The translations under genes and the position numbers were made by a program. This document shows positions 1 to 7,715 of a stretch of DNA of 64,000 nt, piece by piece (the first letter of the stretch is position 1; each line of letters starts with the position of its first letter). This DNA comes from Bacteroidota bacterium. GTDB taxonomy: Bacteria; Bacteroidota; Bacteroidia; AKYH767-A; OLB10. Under the pieces are notes generated by a model. That model was not told where the DNA came from and did no database searches. It saw only the letters and a list, made by a program, of their open reading frames with translations. Location: the NCBI GenBank assembly GCA_016713525.1, contig JADJOZ010000004.1, positions 248,001-312,000 of the forward strand, in the 5' to 3' direction.

Positions 1-404
1 TGACTGAAAGAAACCGTTGCATCCAGCAAACCGTTCATCCGCGCAAATTTATACCACGAACGAAGTCTGTCGACAGGTTCACGCAGTATAAACAGAAAAC
101 GAACATCTGCTAATGTTTTCTTCATTGCCTGCGCCGATTCAGTAGAATATAAATAGTCGGGTGTTGCTTCAAGCCTTATTGCTTGATCATTTTTACAATT
201 AAACAGTGAATCAAATCCGGCGCTTTTGTCTACACTTCGTCCTGCTGCAATTACCGGATAAGTATCATACCAGAAATAACGCGATTCCTTCATGGTACAT
301 GGACAAATCTGTGGATGGAATTCCAGATAATTAAAGACCGAAGTAGTACCGCATTTGGTACTTCCTCCAAGAATCAGGTATGAATGTTGTCTATTGCTGC
401 TCAT
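1..404 (-). CDS. Sulfotransferase family protein, 3' part outside window
   Basis: Probably moves a sulfuryl group from PAPS to a glycan or lipid. The first 134 codons are visible. The N-terminus has the PAPS 5'-phosphosulfate loop GGSTKCGTTS (residues 13-22), and residues 108-118 (REPVDRLRSWY) match the 3'-phosphate-binding strand and helix of the Sulfotransfer_1/3 fold. The start is ATG at 404, one base after the stop of the upstream flippase gene, so the two are co-transcribed and probably translationally coupled. It is the last visible gene of an operon that makes PAPS (cysC, cysD, cysN) and removes PAP (cysQ), which fits a sulfate-transfer role. The acceptor cannot be read from the sequence. 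The C-terminus lies beyond the window. Confidence 0.85.
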   Translation of the reverse strand, partial: MSSNRQHSYLILGGSTKCGTTSVFNYLEFHPQICPCTMKESRYFWYDTYPVIAAGRSVDKSAGFDSLFNCKNDQAIRLEATPDYLYSTESAQAMKKTLADVRFLFILREPVDRLRSWYKFARMNGLLDATVSFS

Positions 405-405
405 A

Positions 406-1749
406 TCATTTCCCAAAAGGCCAGTAATAGGTTCGTATCGAATAGGTCCTCTTGATATAAATCATGCTCATCAAATTCCAGCATGCTAAAAACAGCATCC
501 CTGCAATAGCAGATCCCATTAATCCCATGGAAGGAATTAAAAAGAAGCAGGCGATAATATTAATAGCAGCACTGATAAGCACAATATTTCGAAAGACATG
601 CTGCTTGCCGGTCATGTTAAGAAAATGACCTACAGATCCTGCAAACACATTAAACATTTGTCCAATCATGGTTACTACCAGCGCCTGTGTGCCAATTAAA
701 AAATCTGGCCCAAATAATCCCATGAGCCATTCTCTGAAAACAATAATACCCGTGAATATAGGTACCGAAGAAAAGAAAATTACTTTAGCAGTGTGAGATG
801 TATATACTGCCAGTCCCTGCATATCATTTTTAGCGTACAACTGTGCAAATCGGGGTGCGGAAATACTGTTAATCGACATGAGTGCCAGTGATGAAAAAGT
901 AGCGATCTTCAGGATCACCGAAAAAACTCCAACATCCGATTCAGTTGAAAATATTCCCAGCATAATAGTGTTGATCCATCCCGAAAGTAAAACAAGGCTA
1001 CTCGACAATAACATTGGCAAACTACTACGTACCATCTCTGATTTCCGGTATTCATCAGATGCAACTTGAGTATTTGATTTAATTTTCCGGAATATCATAG
1101 CACTGCTGCTGATTGCCAGAAAAGTTAAGCTCAACGCAAATGCAATATTCGGCATCCATTCATGTTTGGTGAATAAGGTTCCAATTCCAAGAATAACTGA
1201 TCCATACAAAAAGTAACCTACATTCTGACTGTAAGCATACTCTTTGTTCATGCGGAAGCCACGGTAACATTCAGAATTTACAAATCTTAATGTCATAGGT
1301 AAAACCGCAAATGAAATAACTTTGAAATATGGTTCCAGCAAAGGCTTCTTAAAAATGTAATTCGCGAGAATTCCGGATGAGATGAAAAGAATAACCGATA
1401 ATAATATTCCAAAGGGAATAATTACCTGCAACGTTTTTACATATACTTCCAACACACGATCCCAGCGACCACTTTGATAATCCTGTGCAAAATGTCTGAC
1501 AATAGCAGTATCCATACCTAATCTTCCTGCAACCGTAAACATCATAAGCACCGTTACCGAAAGTGTGTGCGCACCTAAAACTTCCGAACCGTAAAAGCGT
1601 GAGATTAAAAATATAAAAGCGTAACCGGCAATCATGCCACCAATACGAATGATAAAAGTTCCGGCACTGCCTTTCACTACTTCGCGAAAACCGGCATCAC
1701 CGATATCTTTCTGAAATGCTGCCTTCGACTTTTTAAGTAATGATTTCAT
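406..1749 (-). CDS. Polysaccharide flippase, MOP superfamily (Wzx-like)
   Basis: A 447-aa multi-spanning inner-membrane protein with about 12-14 hydrophobic segments in the pattern of oligosaccharide flippases, which turn lipid-linked repeat units to the periplasmic face. I chose ATG at 1749 (MKSLLKKSK), because an in-frame TTG nine codons upstream has nothing to recommend it. The start of helix 1 (VKGSAGTFIIRIGGMIAGY) is typical of the family. It lies between cysQ and the sulfotransferase, so the exported material is plausibly sulfated. No glycosyltransferase or polymerase is next to it in the window; they may lie beyond the left edge. Substrate unknown. Confidence 0.85.
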   Translation of the reverse strand: MKSLLKKSKAAFQKDIGDAGFREVVKGSAGTFIIRIGGMIAGYAFIFLISRFYGSEVLGAHTLSVTVLMMFTVAGRLGMDTAIVRHFAQDYQSGRWDRVLEVYVKTLQVIIPFGILLSVILFISSGILANYIFKKPLLEPYFKVISFAVLPMTLRFVNSECYRGFRMNKEYAYSQNVGYFLYGSVILGIGTLFTKHEWMPNIAFALSLTFLAISSSAMIFRKIKSNTQVASDEYRKSEMVRSSLPMLLSSSLVLLSGWINTIMLGIFSTESDVGVFSVILKIATFSSLALMSINSISAPRFAQLYAKNDMQGLAVYTSHTAKVIFFSSVPIFTGIIVFREWLMGLFGPDFLIGTQALVVTMIGQMFNVFAGSVGHFLNMTGKQHVFRNIVLISAAINIIACFFLIPSMGLMGSAIAGMLFLACWNLMSMIYIKRTYSIRTYYWPFGK

Positions 1750-1818
1750 TCTGGAGAATAATACCTGAACTTGCAATTACCACAGCTTGTAATCCGGAAC
1801 TCCGGATCAGCAGCAACA

Positions 1819-2640
1819 TTAATTCCGGGAGACTATGAAATGTGGATTCAACAAGTTAAGCTTATTGTAAACAACCTCAGATCCTGTTCCAGTATCAATC
1901 ATAGTGCATCCTGCATTCAATGCTATTGCCTGCCCTGCTGCAGTATCCCACTCCATGGTAGGAGCCAGGCGTGGGTATATATCTGCTGAACCTTCGGCGA
2001 CCAGACAAATTTTCAAACTGCTTCCTTTCGAAACAAATTCAATGGTCCGGTGCTTTTCTTTTAACTCAGCAATTAATGTTTCTGTTTCGGGTGATAAATG
2101 AGAGCGACTGGCAACAACTGTAAAAGGCCGTGCTTCTCCGGTTTGAGGCAACGCAACTGCAGAATTATTCAGTGCTTTGCTGATGGTATCAACATCTTTA
2201 AAATTACTCAGAACTTTGGCTGCATGATCAACTTTAAAACTTCCTGAACCTGTACTCCCATACCAAAGTGTATCGGGAACAGGAGCATAAATTACACCTG
2301 CAACAGCAGCTCCATTTTCAATTAGTGCAATGTTAACAGTGAATTCACCATTTCGCTTTATAAATTCTTTGGTGCCATCTAACGGATCAACCATCCAGAA
2401 TAAAGGCCAGTCTTTGCGTTCTTCATAAGGAATATTTTTTCCTTCTTCACTCAAAACAGGAATTCCGGTTTCTTTCAAATGTGCCATAATCGACAAATGT
2501 GATTGGCGGTCGGCAATGGTCAACGGACTCTTGTCATCTTTAATTTCTACCTCATGAGGTCCGTCATAAACATTCATGATTGCAAGTCCTGCTTCTATGG
2601 AAGCCAGAATTGCCTGATGAAGAAGTGTGCCTTTATTCAT
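1819..2640 (-). CDS. cysQ: 3'(2'),5'-bisphosphate nucleotidase CysQ
   Basis: Hydrolyses 3'-phosphoadenosine 5'-phosphate (PAP) to AMP and phosphate, removing the inhibitory by-product of sulfotransferases and PAPS reductase. It is 273 aa, the usual length for the inositol-monophosphatase superfamily. The metal-binding motif DPLDGTKEF is near residues 99-107, the glutamate before it is in the SEEG segment, and the C-terminal EWDTAAGQAI motif is present. It starts 10 bp after cysN in the same direction, within the cysCDN operon, which favours PAP over inositol phosphate as substrate. Confidence 0.93.
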   Translation of the reverse strand: MNKGTLLHQAILASIEAGLAIMNVYDGPHEVEIKDDKSPLTIADRQSHLSIMAHLKETGIPVLSEEGKNIPYEERKDWPLFWMVDPLDGTKEFIKRNGEFTVNIALIENGAAVAGVIYAPVPDTLWYGSTGSGSFKVDHAAKVLSNFKDVDTISKALNNSAVALPQTGEARPFTVVASRSHLSPETETLIAELKEKHRTIEFVSKGSSLKICLVAEGSADIYPRLAPTMEWDTAAGQAIALNAGCTMIDTGTGSEVVYNKLNLLNPHFIVSRN

Positions 2641-2650
2641 GAATATAAAA

Positions 2651-3940
2651 TCAAATAATCATTCCGGCACCTACCGTTTCATTAGTGGCTTCATCAATAA
2701 GAATTATACTGCCGGTAATTCGGTTCTTACGGTAGCTATCGAAAAATAATGGCAGCGTAGTACGAATCTGAATACGGGCAATATCATTCATACCTATATT
2801 CTTATCGTTTTCCAATCGGTGCAAACTGTTAATATCAACTTTGTATCTGATTTCTTTAATGATGCAACGAGCATCTTTGCTGGTATGTTTTACTGCATAC
2901 TTGCCATTTGCCATCATTGGTTTCTCGCTCATCCAGCAAATCATCATATCAATATCTTGCGAAACAGTTGGATTATTATTCTCGCGAACAATCATATCAC
3001 CACGCGAAATATCAACATCGGTATCCAAAGTCATGGTTACCGACATAGGAGAAAATGCCTCCTCAATGGTATCCGTAATATTTAAGGCATGTAGTGGCAA
3101 AATTGATTTTATCCGCGATGTAAATCCAGATGGTAAAATTTTAACCGTATCGCCTGGTTTAAAAACACCACTTGCTATACGACCTGCATAGCCTCTGAAA
3201 TCGTGAAATTCGGTTGCCTGTGGGCGGATGACATACTGCACCGGAAAACGACAATCGATATGATTCTCATCGCTACTGATGTGAATATTTTCAAGTAGAT
3301 ACATTAATGTAGAACCCTGATACCAGGGCATTTTCTCTGATTTATCAACTACATTATCACCTTTTAATGCACTGATAGGAATGAAATGAACATCCTTTAC
3401 ATCCAGACGTGAGGATAATTTTTTATATTCTGAAACGGTCCGGTCAAATACTTCCTGACTGTAATCAACAAGATCCATTTTATTGATGCAAACTATTATG
3501 TGTGGGATTTGTAACAGAGAAGCAATGAATGAATGTCGGTTTGTTTGCTCCAGAATTCCTTTACGTGCATCTACAAGTATCAAAGCAAGATTTGCAGTTG
3601 ATGCTCCGGTAACCATGTTACGTGTGTACTGAATGTGACCTGGAGTATCGGCAATAATAAATTTTCTCTTGGGTGTAGCAAAGTAACGGTATGCAACATC
3701 AATCGTAATTCCCTGCTCACGTTCAGCCTTAAGACCATCCGTTAACAAAGCAAGATCTACATGTTCAAATCCTTTGAGTTTACTGGTACGCTCCACTGCT
3801 TCCAGCTGATCTTCAAAAATAGATTTGCTATCATATAGCAATCGACCAATTAATGTACTTTTTCCATCATCAACACTTCCTGCTGTGGTAAAACGCAGCA
3901 ATTCCATATTGTGATAATTATCCAAATCGCGGATATCCAT
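2651..3940 (-). CDS. cysN: Sulfate adenylyltransferase subunit 1, GTPase CysN
   Basis: The regulatory GTPase of ATP sulfurylase: GTP hydrolysis drives formation of adenylyl sulfate (APS) by CysD. The 429-aa protein is an EF-Tu-like GTPase with G1 GSVDDGKST (residues 21-29), G3 ADTPGHIQY and G4 NKMD, followed by two beta-barrel domains. It stops after the GTPase and barrel domains, so there is no fused APS kinase; that activity is the separate cysC gene upstream. It lies 42 bp after cysD and 10 bp before cysQ. Confidence 0.95.
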   Translation of the reverse strand: MDIRDLDNYHNMELLRFTTAGSVDDGKSTLIGRLLYDSKSIFEDQLEAVERTSKLKGFEHVDLALLTDGLKAEREQGITIDVAYRYFATPKRKFIIADTPGHIQYTRNMVTGASTANLALILVDARKGILEQTNRHSFIASLLQIPHIIVCINKMDLVDYSQEVFDRTVSEYKKLSSRLDVKDVHFIPISALKGDNVVDKSEKMPWYQGSTLMYLLENIHISSDENHIDCRFPVQYVIRPQATEFHDFRGYAGRIASGVFKPGDTVKILPSGFTSRIKSILPLHALNITDTIEEAFSPMSVTMTLDTDVDISRGDMIVRENNNPTVSQDIDMMICWMSEKPMMANGKYAVKHTSKDARCIIKEIRYKVDINSLHRLENDKNIGMNDIARIQIRTTLPLFFDSYRKNRITGSIILIDEATNETVGAGMII

Positions 3941-3982
3941 ATCTGTTACTGTTTTATGCTAGTTGTAAAACTATTTCTATAA

Positions 3983-4888
3983 TTAAAAATAACCTTGTTT
4001 TTTACGATCTTCCATTGCTGTTTCAGACCGTTTGTCATCGGTACGGGTACCACGTTCTGTTGTGCGGGAAGCAGCAATTTCATGAATGATATCGCTTAGT
4101 GTTGAAGCAGGTGATAACACCGCACCGGTGCAAGTCATGTCACCCACTGTACGATAGCGAACATGCATGCGTTCAATTTTTTCTTCCGGACGTAAATTTA
4201 AATGTTCAGAAGCCGACAAGATCTGACCATCACGCTGAACACAATCACGGTCGTGAGCAAAATAAATGGTAGGGAGATCGAGTCCTTCCATAGCAATGTA
4301 TTGCCACACATCCATCTCGGTCCAGTTACTCAATGGGAAAACACGGAAATGTTCTCCTATATTTTTCTTGCCATTCATCAGATTCCAAAGCTCAGGTCGC
4401 TGATTCTTTGGATCCCATTGACCGAATTCATCACGGTGCGAAAAGAAACGCTCTTTTGCACGTGCCTTCTCTTCATCTCGACGGGCTCCACCTAAACAAG
4501 CATCGAATTTATTTTCTTCAATAGTATCGAGAAAAGTTACTGTCTGCAACATATTTCTGGATGCATTTATTCCCTTCTCTTCCACAGCACGACCTTTGTT
4601 AATGCTATCCTGAACCGATCCTACCAATAAAGTCGCACCAATTTCAGAAACTAATTTATCGCGGAAAGTAATAGTCTCCGGAAAATTATGTCCCGTATCA
4701 ATATGTACCAATGGGAATGGAATTCTGGCAGGGAAAAACGCCTTGCGTGCAAGATGAACCATTACAATGGAATCTTTACCTCCTGAAAATAAAAGTGCAG
4801 GACGCTCGAACTGCGCTGCTGTTTCACGTATCACATAGATAGCCTCCGATTCAAGAATACGGAGATGATTTAAATTGTATAATATCAT
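3983..4888 (-). CDS. cysD: Sulfate adenylyltransferase subunit 2 CysD
   Basis: The catalytic subunit of ATP sulfurylase (ATP + sulfate to APS + PPi), working with CysN. It is 301 aa with the N-type ATP pyrophosphatase P-loop LLFSGGKDSIVM (residues 32-43) and the arginine-rich LGGARRDEEKARAKERF segment found in CysD. The ATG at 4888 overlaps the cysC stop by 4 bp (ATGA), showing coupled translation. C-terminal RKKQGYF is the usual CysD ending. Confidence 0.96.
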   Translation of the reverse strand: MILYNLNHLRILESEAIYVIRETAAQFERPALLFSGGKDSIVMVHLARKAFFPARIPFPLVHIDTGHNFPETITFRDKLVSEIGATLLVGSVQDSINKGRAVEEKGINASRNMLQTVTFLDTIEENKFDACLGGARRDEEKARAKERFFSHRDEFGQWDPKNQRPELWNLMNGKKNIGEHFRVFPLSNWTEMDVWQYIAMEGLDLPTIYFAHDRDCVQRDGQILSASEHLNLRPEEKIERMHVRYRTVGDMTCTGAVLSPASTLSDIIHEIAASRTTERGTRTDDKRSETAMEDRKKQGYF

Positions 4889-5490
4889 GATTGCTTGATA
4901 ATCTTTTTCAAAATAAAATTGGTAACCTGCTCCACAGACAGATGAAGCGGTATTGTTCCGGTGGCAATGGTGAGCTCCGGATTTTCAGGTGCCTCAAACG
5001 GTGAACTGATTCCGGTGAAGTCAGCGATTTCTCCAGCACGGGCTTTCTTGTATAATCCTTTTACATCACGCTTCTCACAAATCTCGAGGGGACAATCAAC
5101 AAAAACCTCTATAAATTCTTCACTGCTTACCAATGATCGAACCCGGTCACGATCAGACTTAAATGGTGAAATGAAAGCTGTCAATACCACAACGCCGGCA
5201 TCAATAAACAACTTGGATACTTCTCCAATTCTTCGAATATTCTCGGTGCGACCTTCGGCTGAAAAATCAACATTATTGTTCAACCCATGACGGATATTAT
5301 CGCCATCCAATACATAAGTCCGGATTCCCTGTTTGAACAATTCCTGTTCTACAGCATTGGCTAAAGTACTTTTACCTGATCCGGAAAGTCCTGTAAACCA
5401 AACAATAACAGAGCCATGGCCGTTTAATTCGCGACGGTCATTTTTACTGATACGGTAGTTTTGCGGTACTATATTGGAGGGTATTGCCAT
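4885..5490 (-). CDS. cysC: Adenylyl-sulfate kinase CysC
   Basis: Phosphorylates APS to PAPS, the sulfate donor. The 201-aa protein has the P-loop GLSGSGKST, then the APS-binding DGDNIRHGLN and the lid region typical of APS kinase. A longer reading from TTG at 5517 is open, but that codon lies inside the likely -7 promoter element TACCTTTG (5515-5522), so ATG 5490 (MAIPSN) is the better start. First gene of the cysC-cysD-cysN-cysQ-flippase-sulfotransferase operon. No cysH (PAPS reductase) or sulfite reductase gene is present, so the PAPS appears intended for sulfation rather than reduction, though reduction genes may be elsewhere. Confidence 0.95.
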   Translation of the reverse strand: MAIPSNIVPQNYRISKNDRRELNGHGSVIVWFTGLSGSGKSTLANAVEQELFKQGIRTYVLDGDNIRHGLNNNVDFSAEGRTENIRRIGEVSKLFIDAGVVVLTAFISPFKSDRDRVRSLVSSEEFIEVFVDCPLEICEKRDVKGLYKKARAGEIADFTGISSPFEAPENPELTIATGTIPLHLSVEQVTNFILKKIIKQS

Positions 5491-5514
5491 GGGATTTCCC
5501 AAAAAATCAGGGTG

Positions 5515-5522
5515 CAAAGGTA
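5515..5522 (-). promoter_or_regulatory. Probable -7 element of the cysC operon promoter
   Basis: TACCTTTG on the minus strand fits the Bacteroidota -7 consensus TAnnTTTG. It lies 25 bp upstream of the chosen cysC ATG. I see no clean TTG -33 element at the usual spacing, so this is supported by one half of the promoter only. Confidence 0.5.
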
Positions 5523-5730
5523 ATCTTTTTAGCCTTTATATCCTACTGAAATCGTAGATATGAGACCAATACCACAGTTTTGTATCTAATTGATTATAAC
5601 CATATTGCAATCATATTGCATCATTCTGTGCTTTTAGCTTCACCATCAATTTGATAATTATGATAACTTTGAGGTATGGCAGTTTTGGCCGACATTTATT
5701 GATCAAATTGACAAAAACCTATTAGAACAA

Positions 5731-6429
5731 ATGAAAAATCAAATTACACAGTTTCTTCTTTTACTGATTTTAATTGGAAGTAATATCAAACTTTCCGCTC
5801 AACAAGCAGCAAGTGAAGCAAGCATGATTACAGTCCCTGTTTTTGGTGGTGACGAGCTTACATTACAGAAATTTCTAACTGATCAGCTTAAAGATAAAAA
5901 CGCCGGAAGCGTAACGGGTAAAAGTCCTGTTTTCAGAATGAGATTGATGGTGACCAAAACGAATGAAATCAAGAATTTAAAAGTTATTGATTCTTTATCG
6001 AACAACACACAAAACAAAAATATAAATGATGCCATCATCAGAAGCAATTTATATTGGAAAAGCGGATTTCTGAAATCAACTGCTATCGATTTGAATATTA
6101 TTCTTACCATCAAATTTCAATCGGGCAGCAATATAATTTCATCAGCTACATTTGATGTGGAACGCGATAATCTGCTTGCAAATAATTTCTATAATGAAGG
6201 AGCTTCTCTGGCACAAAACAGCAAATTTGAAGAAGCACTAAAATTTCTAAATGAGACTGTTGCTATCATGCCGGGCGATATCGACGCACTCTATAACAGA
6301 GGTATCTGCCATCTGAAAACCAACAATATTCCAGCTGCCTGCAGCGACTGGAAAAAAGTTGCTCAAATGGGTTCGGAGGATGCGAATAGTTTTATTTTGA
6401 AATACTGCGGAGAACCGGCGAAGAATTAA
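5731..6429 (+). CDS. Secreted TPR protein, function unknown
   Basis: A 232-aa protein with a signal peptide (about residues 1-24, ending LSAQQ). Residues about 30-135 (VPVFGG, FRMRLMVTKTNEI, LNIILTIKF) recall the TonB C-terminal-like domain of short Bacteroidota 'energy transducer' proteins, though I would not claim it. The C-terminus has about two TPR units (NNFYNEGASLAQNSKFEEAL and GDIDALYNRGICHLK). It is transcribed away from the cys operon; TAACTTTG at 5664-5671 is a possible -7 element. Role not known; probably periplasmic. Confidence 0.75.
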   Translation: MKNQITQFLLLLILIGSNIKLSAQQAASEASMITVPVFGGDELTLQKFLTDQLKDKNAGSVTGKSPVFRMRLMVTKTNEIKNLKVIDSLSNNTQNKNINDAIIRSNLYWKSGFLKSTAIDLNIILTIKFQSGSNIISSATFDVERDNLLANNFYNEGASLAQNSKFEEALKFLNETVAIMPGDIDALYNRGICHLKTNNIPAACSDWKKVAQMGSEDANSFILKYCGEPAKN

Positions 6430-6458
6430 GGATTAAGGATTAATGATTAAGGATTAAT
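6424..6458. repeat. Degenerate GATTAAG heptamer repeat
   Basis: About five imperfect copies of the 7-mer GATTAAG/GATTAAT begin at the stop codon of the TPR gene. The same heptamer recurs at 50736-50773. Confidence 0.8.
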
Positions 6459-6484
6459 GTGTTTCTGCAGAGAATACACAATAT

Positions 6485-6590
6485 CTGAACTGTGATTATT
6501 ATGATTACTGTGATTGTGTGATTTGTATAGGTTCATTCATTAATTTTGTACATCATAGTAATCACATACATTAAATAAATCACAGTTCAG
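6485..6590. repeat. Long imperfect inverted repeat
   Basis: The outer arms CTGAACTGTGATT (6485-6497) and AATCACAGTTCAG (6578-6590) are perfectly complementary over 13 bp. Inside them TGATTACTGTGAT (near 6502) faces ATCATAGTAATCA (near 6552) with one mismatch. The whole could fold as a long hairpin about 10 bp before the next terminator. Either a dispersed palindromic repeat or a 3' end structure; I cannot distinguish these. Confidence 0.75.
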
Positions 6591-6600
6591 ACAATAATTA

Positions 6601-6630
6601 AAAAAGCCGCTCTTTCAAGCGGCTTTTTTT
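6601..6630. terminator. Rho-independent terminator, bidirectional
   Basis: Stem GCCGCT/AGCGGC with loop CTTTCA, flanked by five or more A on the left and seven T on the right, so it can serve both strands. It sits directly beyond the 3' end of the broken tRNA-Leu copy and resembles the terminator of the intact tRNA at 7112-7141, so terminator and tRNA seem to have been copied together. Confidence 0.85.
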
Positions 6631-6636
6631 AACAAG

Positions 6637-6746
6637 TACCCGGTCCCGATAGCTATCGGGACGGAGTCGAACCGGCATGCCAGTGAAGGCACAGGTGTTT
6701 GACCCCGATAGTCCCGATGCCTATCGGGGTCGGGGCAGCGCGTCTA
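6637..6746 (-). pseudogene. Broken tRNA-Leu copy with two palindromic inserts
   Basis: From its 3' end to the D-arm this repeats the intact tRNA-Leu at 7148-7231; the 41 bases at 6662-6702 are identical. Two stretches differ. In the T-arm/acceptor junction the three bases AGC are replaced by the 18-bp palindrome TCCCGATAGCTATCGGGA (6644-6661). In the anticodon stem GAC is replaced by 33 bases (6703-6735) whose 9-bp arms CCCCGATAG and CTATCGGGG enclose TCCCGATGC. The 5' acceptor strand is missing. It cannot form a tRNA. Confidence 0.85.
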
Positions 6747-6777
6747 ACATTTTGATGACTTTTGGGACTGAATCGGT

Positions 6778-7062
6778 TCATTTATACTTTTTCATTAACC
6801 TTTGCATGATTTCAGGATAAATTTTCAGGTTTTGATAATACGTTTGGCTCTTCATACGCTTGATGTGCCTTTCTATCATTCTGGCTTGCCTACTTCCTAA
6901 ATCATCTTTGTAATAAAATATTTCCCAATCATCTGCACGTGCGGTAAAACTGCCTTTGTATTCTTTACTAAGATGTTGTCCATGACGATATGACAAATTC
7001 TCACAACTACCTACGTAATAATTTGAAATCTTTTTTGAATGCAAAATATAAACTGAGGCCAA
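6778..7062 (-). CDS. Small GIY-YIG nuclease-domain protein
   Basis: A 94-aa single-domain protein of the UvrC/YhbQ-like GIY-YIG type. The variant motif is VYIL (residues 4-7) and YYVGS (15-19), followed by an arginine in NLSYRHGQH and a glutamate in MIERHIK. There is no ATG; TTG at 7062 gives the family's usual N-terminus and a stop lies close upstream. It lies between the intact tRNA-Leu with its terminator and the broken tRNA-Leu copy, on the same strand as both. Whether it acts on DNA, and whether it is linked to the tRNA duplications, is not shown. Confidence 0.82.
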   Translation of the reverse strand: MASVYILHSKKISNYYVGSCENLSYRHGQHLSKEYKGSFTARADDWEIFYYKDDLGSRQARMIERHIKRMKSQTYYQNLKIYPEIMQRLMKKYK

Positions 7063-7111
7063 TGCTAAAAATGTTAAAAATGTCTAAAAATGACAACCCT
7101 TATAAAAATGC

Positions 7112-7141
7112 AAAAAAGCCGCTTCAAAGAAGCAGCTTTTT
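7112..7141 (-). terminator. Terminator of tRNA-Leu
   Basis: Stem AGCTGCTT/AAGCGGCT read on the minus strand, with one G-U pair, loop CTTTG and a following U-rich tract. It starts about 7 bases beyond the tRNA 3' end. Confidence 0.8.
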
Positions 7142-7147
7142 GGTTTG

Positions 7148-7231
7148 TACCCGGAGCCGGAGTCGAACCGGCATGCCAGTGAAGGCACAGGTGTTTGAGA
7201 CCAGCGCGTCTACCAATTCCGCCATCCGGGC
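7148..7231 (-). tRNA. tRNA-Leu (anticodon CAA)
   Basis: An 84-nt class II tRNA. The acceptor stem is GCCCGGA/UCCGGGU with a G1-U72 pair and A73. The D-arm is GCG/CGC with loop GAAUUGGUAGA. The anticodon loop is CUCAAAC, giving CAA for the UUG codon, on a stem with one U-U mismatch. The long variable arm is UGCC/GGCA and the T-arm is GCCGG-UUCGACU-CCGGC. The 3' CCA is not encoded. Four altered copies of its 5' half with upstream flank follow on the promoter side, and one broken copy lies beyond the GIY-YIG gene. Confidence 0.93.
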
Positions 7232-7715
7232 AATTAAACTATAAATTAAAATATAAAGAACTGTTATTTACTCTTTCACTAATCTTTTCCCTTCTCAAAG
7301 CACTTATCAGCGCGTCTACCATCCCGATAGCTATCGGGACCGCCATCCGGGCAATTAAACTATAAATTAAAATATAAAGAACTGTTATTTACTCTTTCAC
7401 TAATCTTTTCCCTTCTCAAAGCACTTATCAGCGCGTCTACCATCCCGATAGCTATCGGGACCGCCATCCGGGCAATTAAACTATAAATTATAATATAAAG
7501 AACTGTTATTTACTCTTTCACTAATCTTTTCCCTTCTCAAAGCACTTATCAGCGCGTCTACCATCCCGATAGCTATCGGGACCGCCATCCGGGCAATTAA
7601 ACTATAAATTAAAATATAAAGAACTGTTAATTATTCTTTCACTAATCTTTTCCCTTCTCAACGCTCTTATCAGCGCGTCTACCATCCCGATAGCTATCGG
7701 GACCGCCACCCGGGC
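7205..7715. repeat. Tandem array of tRNA-Leu 5' halves with palindromic D-loop insert
   Basis: The segment from CGCGTCTACC (tRNA D-arm) through the acceptor 5' strand plus 79 bp of upstream flank is repeated in tandem. The first unit (7205-7310, 106 bp) belongs to the intact tRNA. Then follow three 121-bp units starting at 7311, 7432 and 7553 and a last tRNA fragment at 7674-7715. In all four extra fragments the D-loop bases ATT are replaced by the 18-bp palindrome TCCCGATAGCTATCGGGA (7322-7339, 7443-7460, 7564-7581, 7685-7702). The unit at 7595-7673 has a few substitutions; the others are nearly identical. Each unit carries the AT-rich sequence that should hold the tRNA promoter. Confidence 0.92.

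Noticed and set aside
5491..5517. Extended TTG start for cysC
   Set aside because: The codon lies inside the likely -7 promoter element; the ATG at 5490 fits the family N-terminus.
6637..7231. Attachment sites of an integrated element (attL/attR) in tRNA-Leu
   Set aside because: The copies flank only the GIY-YIG gene; no integrase is present, and the tandem copies are 5' halves rather than the 3' halves used by tyrosine integrases.
7205..7715. CRISPR array
   Set aside because: The repeat units are 121 bp with no unique spacers between short repeats; each unit is a tRNA 5' half plus flank.
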